Source: Wenzhouxiangella sp. (lineage in GTDB: Bacteria; Pseudomonadota; Gammaproteobacteria; Xanthomonadales; Wenzhouxiangellaceae). Taken from it: a DNA stretch of 34,564 nucleotides. Positions 15,608-23,811 of the stretch are shown here, piece after piece; position 1 is the stretch's first letter; every line of letters starts with the position of its first letter. The notes below the pieces were generated by a model. The model was not told where the DNA came from. It searched no databases and was given only the letters and a program-made list of their open reading frames with translations. Position numbers and translations under genes: made by a program. The stretch covers positions 1 through 34,564 of the forward strand of contig JAGYMV010000001.1 of assembly GCA_018400355.1 (NCBI GenBank), read 5' to 3'.

Positions 15608-17554
15608 ATGCTGAAATTGTTTATGCGATCTGCTGTTATTAATATTTTTGTCATGTTCATGGTCTGTGTTGCACCAGCACATGGGTGGGATGCACAAGTC
15701 GATTCTGTTGAGGCGGGCTACTTAAAGGATGTGGCCTTAGCGCCCGCGCAAGCCGCTGAACCGTGGCGGATCGTGGCTTTGGACGGTGGCGGTATCGCGG
15801 TTCTTGATTCAGCAGGCCAGCCGGTATCCACCCTTGAGGGGCATTTGATTGAACGCGTGGATGCCATTCCAGTCGCCGATCAAGTTTTGGTGGTGGCGCC
15901 TGAAGAACAGGCAGGTATCCATCTTTGGTCTGTTGATCAAGCCACCGGTGCGCTCTCACCTTGGATGGGGGAAAGCAGCCTGTGGCCTGTTGATTTTGCG
16001 CCAGTGGTGGCGTGTTTGGCCTATGACCCCGAACAAGATCAGCGTTTTGTGTTTGCCGCAACAGAGCGGGGCACAATTTATCACTACCGAATCGTTGATG
16101 GTTCAGCAAGGCAGGCGCTTCGGCTCATCCGAACGCTGGACATCGGTGGAGAAATCACCAGTTGTAGCCCTGGAGCTGCTGGCGAATGGCTATATGTCTC
16201 AGAACCTGGGGTGGGTGTATGGCGCCTCGGCATGGGTGCAGAAGCGGAACGAATTCGCGAGCCAGTGGCTTTCGTGGCGCCCTTTGGTCGGCTGGATGAA
16301 GCCATCAAGGTGTCTGTGGGCGCAAGCGGAATGCTGACCGTGTTGGGGGAGGGGAACGTCTATTTTCTCGACACGAGTGATGGTGACATACTCACCAGTC
16401 AGTCCGTTCCCACAGAGGCGATGGGTGCTGAGGGCTTGAGCACTGATGGCCATTGGATGGTGTTGGGGGTTGAGGGTGGTGAGCGCGACGGTGGAGGCCG
16501 TTTGTTCTCTACAGCGTTGCCTGATGTGAGACCAAGCCCTGCTTCCGAACCGGCCAAGGTCCCTAAAGTTCGCGCTGTGGTGGAAACCCAGCCGGTGTCC
16601 TCAGCCGGTGATGCCGCGGATGATCCAGCGTTTTGGTTGCACCCTCAAGATGCGACGCAGAGCCTGATTTTGGGGACAGACAAGCAAGCGGGTTTGTATG
16701 TCTATGACCTCACCGGTGAGGTTCGGCAGTTCTTGCCCGCAGGTAAGGTCAATAATGTGGATGTGCGCTATGGTTTCGGGCTGAGTGATGGTTCGGTGGT
16801 TGATATTGCGGTGGCCACCAATCGAAGTCATGGGCGCTTGAGTATTTGGGGCATTGACCGAGCCAATGGCCAGTTAACAGAGCTGGGCACAGGTGATGAG
16901 CGCTTGCTCATGAACGAGCCTTATGGCTTGTGCCTTTATCACAGCACAGAAGACGATGCGTTCTATGCGCTCGCTAACTCGAAAGCGGGCGAGGTGGAGC
17001 AACATCGCTTAATCGCCACCGATGACCAACGAATCACTACCAAATTGGTTCGTTCTTTTGAGGTTGGCTCAATCACAGAGGGCTGTGTGGTCGATGATCC
17101 CTACCACCGACTGTTCATTGGCGAGGAAACACGCGGGATTTGGGCCTACGATGCTCGACCAGATGCATTCGCATCGCCGGATCATCGCTATTTGGTCGAT
17201 TCCGTCTCACCAGACGGTCGGTTGACCGCCGATATCGAGGGTTTGGCTTTGTATCTGGATGGTGATGAACAAGGATACCTCGTTGCTTCTGTCCAAGGAG
17301 CCAATCGGTTTGCGCTTTATGATCGGCAGCCGCCTCATGTATTTCATGGTTTCTTTGAGATCGTCGCAGATCCGGAGACCGGCATCGATGGGGTCAGCGA
17401 GACCGATGGCCTGGAAGTGGTCAGCCACAATCTCGGGCCCAAGTTTGCTCAAGGCATGATCGTGGTGCAAGACGGCCGAAATGTGGAACCTGCTCAGCAT
17501 CAAAACTTCAAGGTCGTTCCATGGGCAGCCATCGTCGAATCGGTCCTTGAATAA
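15608..17554 (+). CDS. Secreted beta-propeller phytase, two-domain
   Basis: This 648-residue protein has a signal peptide (1-26, ending AHG). The C-terminal domain (about 318-648) is a beta-propeller phytase: DAADDPAFW (335-343), GTDKQAGLYVYDLTGE (356-371), VNNVDVRYGF (381-390), EGCVVDDPYHRLFIGEE (491-507) and ADIEGL (541-546) are the calcium- and phosphate-binding signatures. The N-terminal domain (about 30-305) is a second, degenerate propeller lacking DDPAFW, the plan seen in dual-domain phytases. The enzyme releases phosphate from Ca-phytate at near-neutral pH. An ATG at 15623 is a possible alternative start, since AAGG directly abuts the ATG at 15608. Receptors on both sides and two phosphoesterase genes nearby indicate a phosphorus-acquisition role. 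Confidence 0.93.
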   Translation: MLKLFMRSAVINIFVMFMVCVAPAHGWDAQVDSVEAGYLKDVALAPAQAAEPWRIVALDGGGIAVLDSAGQPVSTLEGHLIERVDAIPVADQVLVVAPEEQAGIHLWSVDQATGALSPWMGESSLWPVDFAPVVACLAYDPEQDQRFVFAATERGTIYHYRIVDGSARQALRLIRTLDIGGEITSCSPGAAGEWLYVSEPGVGVWRLGMGAEAERIREPVAFVAPFGRLDEAIKVSVGASGMLTVLGEGNVYFLDTSDGDILTSQSVPTEAMGAEGLSTDGHWMVLGVEGGERDGGGRLFSTALPDVRPSPASEPAKVPKVRAVVETQPVSSAGDAADDPAFWLHPQDATQSLILGTDKQAGLYVYDLTGEVRQFLPAGKVNNVDVRYGFGLSDGSVVDIAVATNRSHGRLSIWGIDRANGQLTELGTGDERLLMNEPYGLCLYHSTEDDAFYALANSKAGEVEQHRLIATDDQRITTKLVRSFEVGSITEGCVVDDPYHRLFIGEETRGIWAYDARPDAFASPDHRYLVDSVSPDGRLTADIEGLALYLDGDEQGYLVASVQGANRFALYDRQPPHVFHGFFEIVADPETGIDGVSETDGLEVVSHNLGPKFAQGMIVVQDGRNVEPAQHQNFKVVPWAAIVESVLE

Positions 17555-17566
17555 GATGTAAAAAAA

Positions 17567-17595
17567 ACGTCACTAAAATGTGACCTCGGTGTTAC
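17567..17595 (+). promoter_or_regulatory. Putative triple PhoB half-site upstream of receptor 2
   Basis: Three heptamers, ACGTCAC (17567-17573), ATGTGAC (17578-17584) and GTGTTAC (17589-17595), sit at exactly 11-bp spacing. This is the period of tandem PhoB half-sites (consensus CTGTCAC/T). Each matches the consensus at 5 of 7 positions. The same stretch also contains nested inverted repeats (GATGTAA / TTACATC, 17555-17561 and 17592-17598, around GTCAC / GTGAC), so an RNA hairpin after the phytase gene is an alternative reading. Confidence 0.45.
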
Positions 17596-17644
17596 ATCGC
17601 AGACTCACCATGGGGACGCTTTAAATTAACCCTAGGTGAGTCAA

Positions 17645-20452
17645 ATGTTTTCCAATCAGTCCAAATTACTCGCAGGTCTTTTGTTGGCTTGCGTTGCCGT
17701 TTTCTCTGTTCACGCTCAATCGCCCAGCACCGGTTCCATCACTGGTGAGGTGGTGGTTGATGAGACCGTCCGCTTGCAAGGTGCCAGTGTGCGCCTGGTG
17801 GGCACAGAGCGTCGGACCTCGACCGATCGTGATGGTCAATTCCGTTTTTCTCAAGTTGAGCCAGGCACTTATGAGCTCGAGATCGAGTACGTGGGTATGT
17901 CGGGCTCTCAGGCTTCGGCTGAAGTCTTGGCTGGGCAAACCACCGAGTTGGTGATCCGCGTCGAGGCAGCCGATGGAATGGACCGGATGGTTGTGGTTGG
18001 GCAAGCCGCGATCCAAAGCGCTTCTTTGTCTCGTGAGCGCTCGGCCATCAACAACATCAATGTGCTGTCAGCAGACGCCATCGGCCAATTCCCTGACAGC
18101 AACGTGGCTGAGGCGTTGCAGCGTGTATCGGGCTTGTCGCTTGAGCGCGATCAGGGGGAGGGGCGTTTCGTGGTGATTCGTGGCGCCAACGCCAACTTCA
18201 ATACCACCACATTCAATGGCTTGCGTGTGCCTGGGCCTGAAGACGACAGCCGCGCGGTGAATTTGGACGTGGTCTCATCAGATTTGGTGGAGAGTGTGGA
18301 AATCACGAAGTCACTCATGCCTGACCAAGATGCCGATGGGGTGGGTGGCAACATCGAAGTCACCACCTTGAGTGCCTTTGATTTGGGCGATTCTGTCAAA
18401 ATCAACGCACAAGGCAGTTACAACGAGACCTTGGAAAAAACAAGCCCTCGCGTCAATCTGACCGGCACGCGTTTGTTTAGCGTTGGCGGTGGTGTCGATA
18501 ACTTAGCAGTCTCTGGGTCTTTGAACTACTTCGACCGCAAATTTGCGGTTGATAACGTGGAGGCGGGCATTTGGCCTGAAGTGGATGCACCAGGTGGCGG
18601 CGTGGTCCGTGCCCCAGAAGCTGCTGAGCAACGCGATTATCAATTGAGTCGCGAGCGGACCGGTGGTGTGCTGAACTTCGACTACCGCCCGAACGCACAA
18701 ACGGAGCTGTATCTGCGTAGCTTGTACAGCGAGTTTGCTGATAACGAAATCGAGCTGGAGCATGAGTACATCTTCGAAGATGGTGATGTGATTGAGCTCA
18801 ATGAAGGTGGTGGCATTTTCTCAGGTGGCGAAGTTGAGCGCCGAGGCAAAGAGACCACGGCCACCCGCGAAATTTTGGCGATCAGCACAGGTGGTCGGGT
18901 ATTCCAAGGTGACTGGGAGACCGATTTTCAGGTGGGTTATGCAGAGGCATCCACGTCTGAGCCATTCTCTCTGGGTACGGCACTGATCGCAGGGGACCTA
19001 GATATTGGCTATAACTTCAGCGGCCCAGGTGGCCGTGAGGCCCCCAATCTGTTCGGTCTAAACAATGGCGCATTGGAAGCATTGGATGCCTATGAGCTCG
19101 ATGTGGTTGAGTTGGAAAGTGATAAAACCCAAGAAGAAGAATGGTCGTTTGAGATTAATTCACAACGCTATGTGCAGTGGGGCAGCAATCCAGGCCGCAT
19201 CCAATTTGGTGCCAAAGCCCGTTTGCGTGAGAAATTCAATGACGCCAATAATCTGAACTTTGTTGACTTTGATGCCGATTACACCCTAGCTGACTTGGTG
19301 GGCCCCGGAGAACGCGATTATCCATTGGGTCGATTTGGGCCCTACATCAGCACGTCAGTTTTGAGAGACTTCTATTTGGCCAATCAAGCCAATTGGGACA
19401 TCGATCCAACCGACTTTTTGCTCGACAGCGAGGGCGAAGACTACTCACTGGATGAGAATGTCTATGCCGCCTATTTTATGGCGGAGTCGTCGATTGGTAA
19501 CTGGGACCTGTTGGGCGGTGTGCGAATCGAGCAGACAGAGATCGAACAAAAAGGCTTCAGAGCAATCGTCAATGAAGATGTCAACGATGGCATCCCAACC
19601 ATTGAACCTTTCTCTGGTGACAACGATTACACGGATATCTTCCCCAACTTCCAAGCACTCTACGCCATCAATGACAATTGGCAGTTCCGCGCAGCTTATA
19701 CCCGTTCAATGGGCCGCCCCAACTTTGAGGCTGCCGGTGCTCGCCAAGTCGTTGAGATCGAGGGTGGAGAAGTGGTGGCTGAGGTGGGTAACCCTGACTT
19801 GAATCCATTCTACGTGAACAACTTCGACGCGGAGTTTAGCTACTTCGCCAGTGAGGCTTTGGGTGCGGCATCGTTTGGGTTCTTCTACAAAGACATTGAA
19901 GATTTCTTTTTGACGACCAACATCGCCGGTGAGTCACCGTTTGAGACCTTCGATGAAGTTGAGGCTGTGATCAATGGCGATGATGCTGAGGTCTATGGCT
20001 TTGAGCTGAGTTATGTGCAGGAATTTACTTTCTTGCCAGGGCACTGGAGTGGCCTGTTGTTAACGGCCAACTACACTTGGGTGGATTCCAGTGCTGAAGT
20101 GCCTTTCCGTGACAGTGATATTCCGCTTCCTGGGCAGTCAGACGATATCTTTAACATCGCCTTGGGTTATGACAATGGCGGGCTGTCCCTGCGTTTGGCG
20201 CTGAACCACCGTGGCACATACTTTGATGAAGTCGAAGAGCCTGATGATCCAACACAGGACCGTTATGTGAGTTCAGAGACGCGCTTGGATTTCACATCGA
20301 AATACCAGTTCACAGAAAATGTGATGGGTGTCTTCAATGTCTCGAATATCACAGACGAGCCGTTTTATGCCTACTTGGGTGACGAAGCGTATCCCAATCA
20401 GTACGATGAATTTGGTCGCACCGTTGAAGTGGGTATGGAAGTTCGGTTCTAA
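17645..20452 (+). CDS. TonB-dependent receptor 2 of the phytase locus
   Basis: A 935-residue receptor from the ATG at 17645. I prefer this over the in-frame GTG at 17636 because AGGTGAG (17635-17641 region) then serves as ribosome binding site. It has a signal peptide (1-24, ending VHA), a carboxypeptidase-regulatory-like domain (about 28-107), a likely TonB box DRMVVVG (113-119), a plug (about 135-245, with SNVAEALQRVSGLSLERDQGEGRFVVIRG and VGGNIEVTT), and a barrel ending in VGMEVRF with terminal Phe. It has the same architecture as receptor 1, and the plugs are clearly paralogous. It starts 90 bases after the phytase stop with Pho-box-like repeats between, so it can be transcribed with the phytase or from its own promoter. 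It ends in a strong intrinsic terminator. Confidence 0.92.
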   Translation: MFSNQSKLLAGLLLACVAVFSVHAQSPSTGSITGEVVVDETVRLQGASVRLVGTERRTSTDRDGQFRFSQVEPGTYELEIEYVGMSGSQASAEVLAGQTTELVIRVEAADGMDRMVVVGQAAIQSASLSRERSAINNINVLSADAIGQFPDSNVAEALQRVSGLSLERDQGEGRFVVIRGANANFNTTTFNGLRVPGPEDDSRAVNLDVVSSDLVESVEITKSLMPDQDADGVGGNIEVTTLSAFDLGDSVKINAQGSYNETLEKTSPRVNLTGTRLFSVGGGVDNLAVSGSLNYFDRKFAVDNVEAGIWPEVDAPGGGVVRAPEAAEQRDYQLSRERTGGVLNFDYRPNAQTELYLRSLYSEFADNEIELEHEYIFEDGDVIELNEGGGIFSGGEVERRGKETTATREILAISTGGRVFQGDWETDFQVGYAEASTSEPFSLGTALIAGDLDIGYNFSGPGGREAPNLFGLNNGALEALDAYELDVVELESDKTQEEEWSFEINSQRYVQWGSNPGRIQFGAKARLREKFNDANNLNFVDFDADYTLADLVGPGERDYPLGRFGPYISTSVLRDFYLANQANWDIDPTDFLLDSEGEDYSLDENVYAAYFMAESSIGNWDLLGGVRIEQTEIEQKGFRAIVNEDVNDGIPTIEPFSGDNDYTDIFPNFQALYAINDNWQFRAAYTRSMGRPNFEAAGARQVVEIEGGEVVAEVGNPDLNPFYVNNFDAEFSYFASEALGAASFGFFYKDIEDFFLTTNIAGESPFETFDEVEAVINGDDAEVYGFELSYVQEFTFLPGHWSGLLLTANYTWVDSSAEVPFRDSDIPLPGQSDDIFNIALGYDNGGLSLRLALNHRGTYFDEVEEPDDPTQDRYVSSETRLDFTSKYQFTENVMGVFNVSNITDEPFYAYLGDEAYPNQYDEFGRTVEVGMEVRF

Positions 20453-20481
20453 AAACAGACCCAATGGTCTAAGACAGGGTT

Positions 20482-20507
20482 GGGGCGCTTCGGCGCCCCT
20501 ACTTTTT
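20482..20507 (+). terminator. Rho-independent terminator of receptor 2
   Basis: GGGGCGC and GCGCCCC form a perfect 7-bp GC stem closed by the stable TTCG tetraloop, followed by TACTTTTT. It starts 30 bases after the receptor stop codon and ends just before the convergent glutathione transferase gene. Confidence 0.88.
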
Positions 20508-20509
20508 GG

Positions 20510-21214
20510 TCAATCCTTGGCAGGACAGGTATCTGTTTGGCCAAATAAATTTTTTCGAATGGCATCGGTCATTTCTTGGGGCATTTTGTAGTTCTCAGCC
20601 TGCCGATAAGCGCTTTGCACCGCTGATCTTTGACTGACAGACTCAAACCAGGTCTTTAGGGCAGGGAAATCGTTGAGGTCTTGCCCTTGGATGGCATGCG
20701 GCACAATCCATGGATAGCAGGCCATGTCTGCAATGCTGTAATCCCCACAAATAAATGCCTTGCCCTCTAACTGCCGATTTAAGACGTTATAGAGTCGCGT
20801 GGTTTCTTTGACATAGCGCTCGATCGCGTAGGGAATTTTTTCAGGCGCGTAGCGGTTGAAGTGGTGGTTCTGGCCAAGCATCGGCCCCAAACCACCCATT
20901 TGCCAATGGAGCCATTGCAACACATCAGCCCTTGCCCGAACATCGTCTTGGGGCAGGAATTGGGCTGTTTTGTCTGCTAAATACTCAAGGATGGCACCCG
21001 ATTCAAACACAGCGATTGGGTCGCCTCCGTCAGCGGGTGCGTGGTCCACAATCGCAGGCATTTTGTTGTTTGGAGAGATTTTCAAAAACTCAGGCTTAAA
21101 TTGATCGCCTTGTCCAATGTGGATGGGGTGGATTTTGTACTCAAGCCCAGCTTCCTCAAGGAAAATCGTGATTTTGTGGCCATTCGGGGTGGGCCAATAA
21201 TACAAATCAATCAT
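20510..21214 (-). CDS. yfcG: YfcG-type glutathione S-transferase / disulfide-bond oxidoreductase
   Basis: This 234-residue protein has an N-terminal thioredoxin-fold domain with YYWPTPNGHKITIFLEEAGL (5-24) and SPNNKMPAIVDHAPADGG (47-64), and FESGAILEYLADKT. The helical C-terminal domain has WQMGGLGPMLGQNHHFNRYAPE and PYAIERYVKETTRLYNVLN. These match YfcG/YghU (Nu-class), which bind two glutathiones and reduce disulfides rather than conjugate. An AGGAG ribosome binding site precedes the ATG. It begins 16 bases after the PAP-like gene and is probably the last gene of that operon. Confidence 0.92.
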   Translation of the reverse strand: MIDLYYWPTPNGHKITIFLEEAGLEYKIHPIHIGQGDQFKPEFLKISPNNKMPAIVDHAPADGGDPIAVFESGAILEYLADKTAQFLPQDDVRARADVLQWLHWQMGGLGPMLGQNHHFNRYAPEKIPYAIERYVKETTRLYNVLNRQLEGKAFICGDYSIADMACYPWIVPHAIQGQDLNDFPALKTWFESVSQRSAVQSAYRQAENYKMPQEMTDAIRKNLFGQTDTCPAKD

Positions 21215-21230
21215 GTCAGCTCCTGAGTAT

Positions 21231-22640
21231 TCAATTGCCTGGCAATGATATCAACTCCTTGCCGTCCCAACAGCGGTCGGCCTCGGGTTTGTTCGGATTG
21301 GCGCAGCGGTGGATGGGCCGATCCATCGGGATCAAGTCATTGATGGTTTTTTCCCCGTTGCTGCCTTGTTCAATCTCAAAGGCATCGTAGAGTTCGCCAG
21401 CGGCTGTCCATGCTTGAAAGTGGATGCGGTCTTCAGACACCTCAATGGTCTGATACAACTGAAGCCCTTCGGCCATGCGTTGCATGTTGGGGTTATTTTC
21501 ATCTGCGATCATATACATTTTGGGGCCCGCAACAGAGACCACATACATGGGGCCATTCTCGATGGCGCGGTTGCCATCAGGCGAGGGGGCGCTTGGGCCT
21601 CGCCCATAGCTGTGGTCGTGGCCTTGAAGCACCAGATCAACGCCATGGTGTTCGAAGACGGGCTGCCAGTATTCTCTCAACACTGGATTATCGCGACCCA
21701 CTGAGACCGAGTGGATCGGGTGGTGGTGGCTCACAATAACCCATCGATGGTTGCTTTCATCGAGCAACTCATCGAGCCAATCGGCTTGGATTTTGGCCGC
21801 CTCATCATCATACAAAGCGTTCATTGAATCGAGCACCACAAGCAACGTGTTCTGATAGGTCAGGTGATACGCCGTCTCCTCAAAGCCCTCGGGGCCATTG
21901 TTGGGTGTGGAAAATTGTGGGGCGAACTGTGGGCTGAGTGCACGTCTCAATCGCAGCGGTCGATTCACAAACTCATGGTTACCGGCGACCACAGCCGATG
22001 GGACCATGGCGTTTAAAAAAGCCCCTGCATCAAACCATTCACCCCACTCGTCATCGTGGTTGCCCTCTCTGAGGTTGACCATGTCACCGGCGTGGAGCAT
22101 GAAGGCGGGTCTGTCGTTTTGCATGAAGGCTTCGCGGATCACGCGTGAGAAGTGACTTCTAACCGAGTTTTGTGCATCGCCAAAGTAGAAGAAATGAAAA
22201 GGCGTGTTGTCTTTGGGTGCGGTTTGGAATTGGAACCACTCACTCCAAGTGTCATCACCCATGACGCGATAGGCATACAAGGTATTGGGTTCTAACGCCT
22301 CGAATGTGGCTCGGTGGTACCGGGCTTGCCCATTTTCGGTTTGAACGACTTCATGGTTGCCCTGAATGGTCTGTGCGCTGAGGTGCAATCCAGGCCTGCC
22401 ATGGGCTTTGGTGATTTGAGCAATCGATCGTTCGACCCCATCACTGGTGCGCCAATTCACCGTTTGGCTATTGTGAGGCGTTGCGGTCAGTGTCAGCATC
22501 ACCCGATCTGGGATGGGGCTTGGGATGTACTTGGAGTGACCACGCGGGACCAATGTGTTGCGCTCATGAGCAAAAGCCATGCTGTGGCCAATCAAAAATA
22601 TGACCAGAAGACAAACAAATGGAGCTTTGAGATGATTCAT
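21231..22640 (-). CDS. Secreted purple-acid-phosphatase-like metallophosphoesterase
   Basis: A 469-residue protein with a signal peptide (1-24, ending AFA), an N-terminal fibronectin-like purple acid phosphatase domain (about 40-142, ending YRVMGDDTWSEWFQFQT) and a metallophosphoesterase domain. The ligand blocks are complete: FGDAQ (153-157), GDMVN (185-189), GNHE (220-223), SHHHP (304-308) and GHDHSYGRG (340-348). The Tyr that gives plant and animal purple enzymes their colour (GDxxY) is Asn189 here, so it may not be purple. It hydrolyses phosphomonoesters or related bonds outside the cytoplasm. Its start overlaps the SRAP gene stop as ATGA, and AAGGA precedes it. Proximity to the phytase locus suggests shared phosphate supply. 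Confidence 0.9.
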   Translation of the reverse strand: MNHLKAPFVCLLVIFLIGHSMAFAHERNTLVPRGHSKYIPSPIPDRVMLTLTATPHNSQTVNWRTSDGVERSIAQITKAHGRPGLHLSAQTIQGNHEVVQTENGQARYHRATFEALEPNTLYAYRVMGDDTWSEWFQFQTAPKDNTPFHFFYFGDAQNSVRSHFSRVIREAFMQNDRPAFMLHAGDMVNLREGNHDDEWGEWFDAGAFLNAMVPSAVVAGNHEFVNRPLRLRRALSPQFAPQFSTPNNGPEGFEETAYHLTYQNTLLVVLDSMNALYDDEAAKIQADWLDELLDESNHRWVIVSHHHPIHSVSVGRDNPVLREYWQPVFEHHGVDLVLQGHDHSYGRGPSAPSPDGNRAIENGPMYVVSVAGPKMYMIADENNPNMQRMAEGLQLYQTIEVSEDRIHFQAWTAAGELYDAFEIEQGSNGEKTINDLIPMDRPIHRCANPNKPEADRCWDGKELISLPGN

Positions 22641-23404
22641 GGGTGGTCCTTTGTGATGTTCCTTGGTGATGTTTCATTGATCAATTCATTGTCGTCGATT
22701 GTTCGTATGTCTTCATTGAACAGGGGGTTGTTGATTTTGACGGATACAGGTCGTGCCTCAAGCCAATCATTGGCCGGCGGCTGCAGCAACGATTGGGCCT
22801 GTTCTGGTGAGCCTTTGAGCCAACGATCCCAGTCTGCTTGTTTCAACACCACCGGTGCTCTGTGGTGGCCAATGTCTGTCAGCGTCTGATTGGGGGCTGT
22901 GGTCACAATCGTACAAGATAAGAGGGTTTGTTGTGATGACGTCTCAGTGACATCCCAAAGACCGGCCATCACCATAATCTCATGATTTTTAAGAGAAATC
23001 ATCCATGGTTTTTTGGGTTTGCTTCGCTGGTCCCACTCATAAAACCATGAAAACGGAATCAAGCACCGCCTATTTTTCCCCCAAGCATCCCGAAACGCGG
23101 GTTTGTTTTTGAGGGTTTGCGTGAATGCCTCATCGGGCTCGCTGCGGCAATTGGCGGTCGAAAACCTAGGCAGTTCGCCTTGGCACCAGAAAGGAATCAA
23201 AGGCCAGATCATGCCATGCACTTCTCTTTGGCCAGATTCATTCAGAGTCACGGCGGGCAGTCGGGTCCAGCGCGTGTCTTCGCCTGTACGGGTTGAGGGA
23301 GACACATTGAATCGTTTCAGGCCACCCGCGGGTGGTTGGCCCTCGATGGCCATGTGATCAAACAATTGCTGCCATGAAAAAATTTGGGCGCCTCGAGCAC
23401 ACAC
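22637..23404 (-). CDS. SRAP-domain protein (YedK/HMCES family)
   Basis: A 255-residue protein starting at a GTG at 23404, with an AGGGTGA ribosome binding site in the hslR 3' end. Cys2, which is exposed after Met removal and forms the covalent DNA-protein crosslink to abasic sites, is present. STANCRSEP with Asn85, FYEWD with Glu123 and GHHRAPVVL with His180/181 supply the other active-site residues of the family. SRAP proteins shield abasic sites in single-stranded DNA during replication. It lies between hslR and the secreted phosphatase, overlapping the latter by 4 bases, which is an odd partner for a DNA-damage protein. Confidence 0.93.
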   Translation of the reverse strand: MCARGAQIFSWQQLFDHMAIEGQPPAGGLKRFNVSPSTRTGEDTRWTRLPAVTLNESGQREVHGMIWPLIPFWCQGELPRFSTANCRSEPDEAFTQTLKNKPAFRDAWGKNRRCLIPFSWFYEWDQRSKPKKPWMISLKNHEIMVMAGLWDVTETSSQQTLLSCTIVTTAPNQTLTDIGHHRAPVVLKQADWDRWLKGSPEQAQSLLQPPANDWLEARPVSVKINNPLFNEDIRTIDDNELINETSPRNITKDHP

Positions 23405-23408
23405 TAGA

Positions 23409-23798
23409 TCACCCTTCTTTAAACGCTTTGATCTGCCGGCGCTGGCGTTTGTCCGGTCGGCTGGCTGGACGGGTCTCGTGGTGTTTTTCTAAGCGCCTTT
23501 GCTCGAGCTTGGCCTCCCGTTCGGTGCGGCTTTCGTCGGTTTCTTGGTACAAGGCTTGAGCCAAAGCGGGGCTCAAACGCTTGTGCGATAAGCCCAAGAC
23601 ATGGACCGTGTAGACCATCTCGCCTTTGGTGATGATGAGCTGATCATCCACCCGCAATTCTTTGGCGGGTTTGACCCGTTGGTTGTTGAGATTGACTTTG
23701 CCGCCACGCAGCGCTTGTTGGGCCATGCTGCGGGTTTTGAAAAACCGAGCAGCCCACAGCCATTGGTCCACGCGCACGCTGTCCTTCTCAGAATCCAT
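23409..23798 (-). CDS. hslR: Ribosome-associated heat shock protein Hsp15
   Basis: A 129-residue protein when started at the ATG at 23798. The 34-residue upstream extension in the same frame overlaps the divergent NnrU-like gene and has no family resemblance, so I reject it. The S4 RNA-binding domain is VRVDQWLWAARFFKTRSMAQQA through the VNLNNQRVKPAKELRVDDQL region (about 8-56). The C-terminus is very basic (RQRRQIKAFKEG). Hsp15 binds free 50S subunits that carry a nascent chain and helps rescue them. The ribosome binding site is weak. It heads the cluster hslR-SRAP-phosphatase-GST. Confidence 0.93.
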   Translation of the reverse strand: MDSEKDSVRVDQWLWAARFFKTRSMAQQALRGGKVNLNNQRVKPAKELRVDDQLIITKGEMVYTVHVLGLSHKRLSPALAQALYQETDESRTEREAKLEQRRLEKHHETRPASRPDKRQRRQIKAFKEG

Positions 23799-23811
23799 AG
23801 AGGTGTTTACA

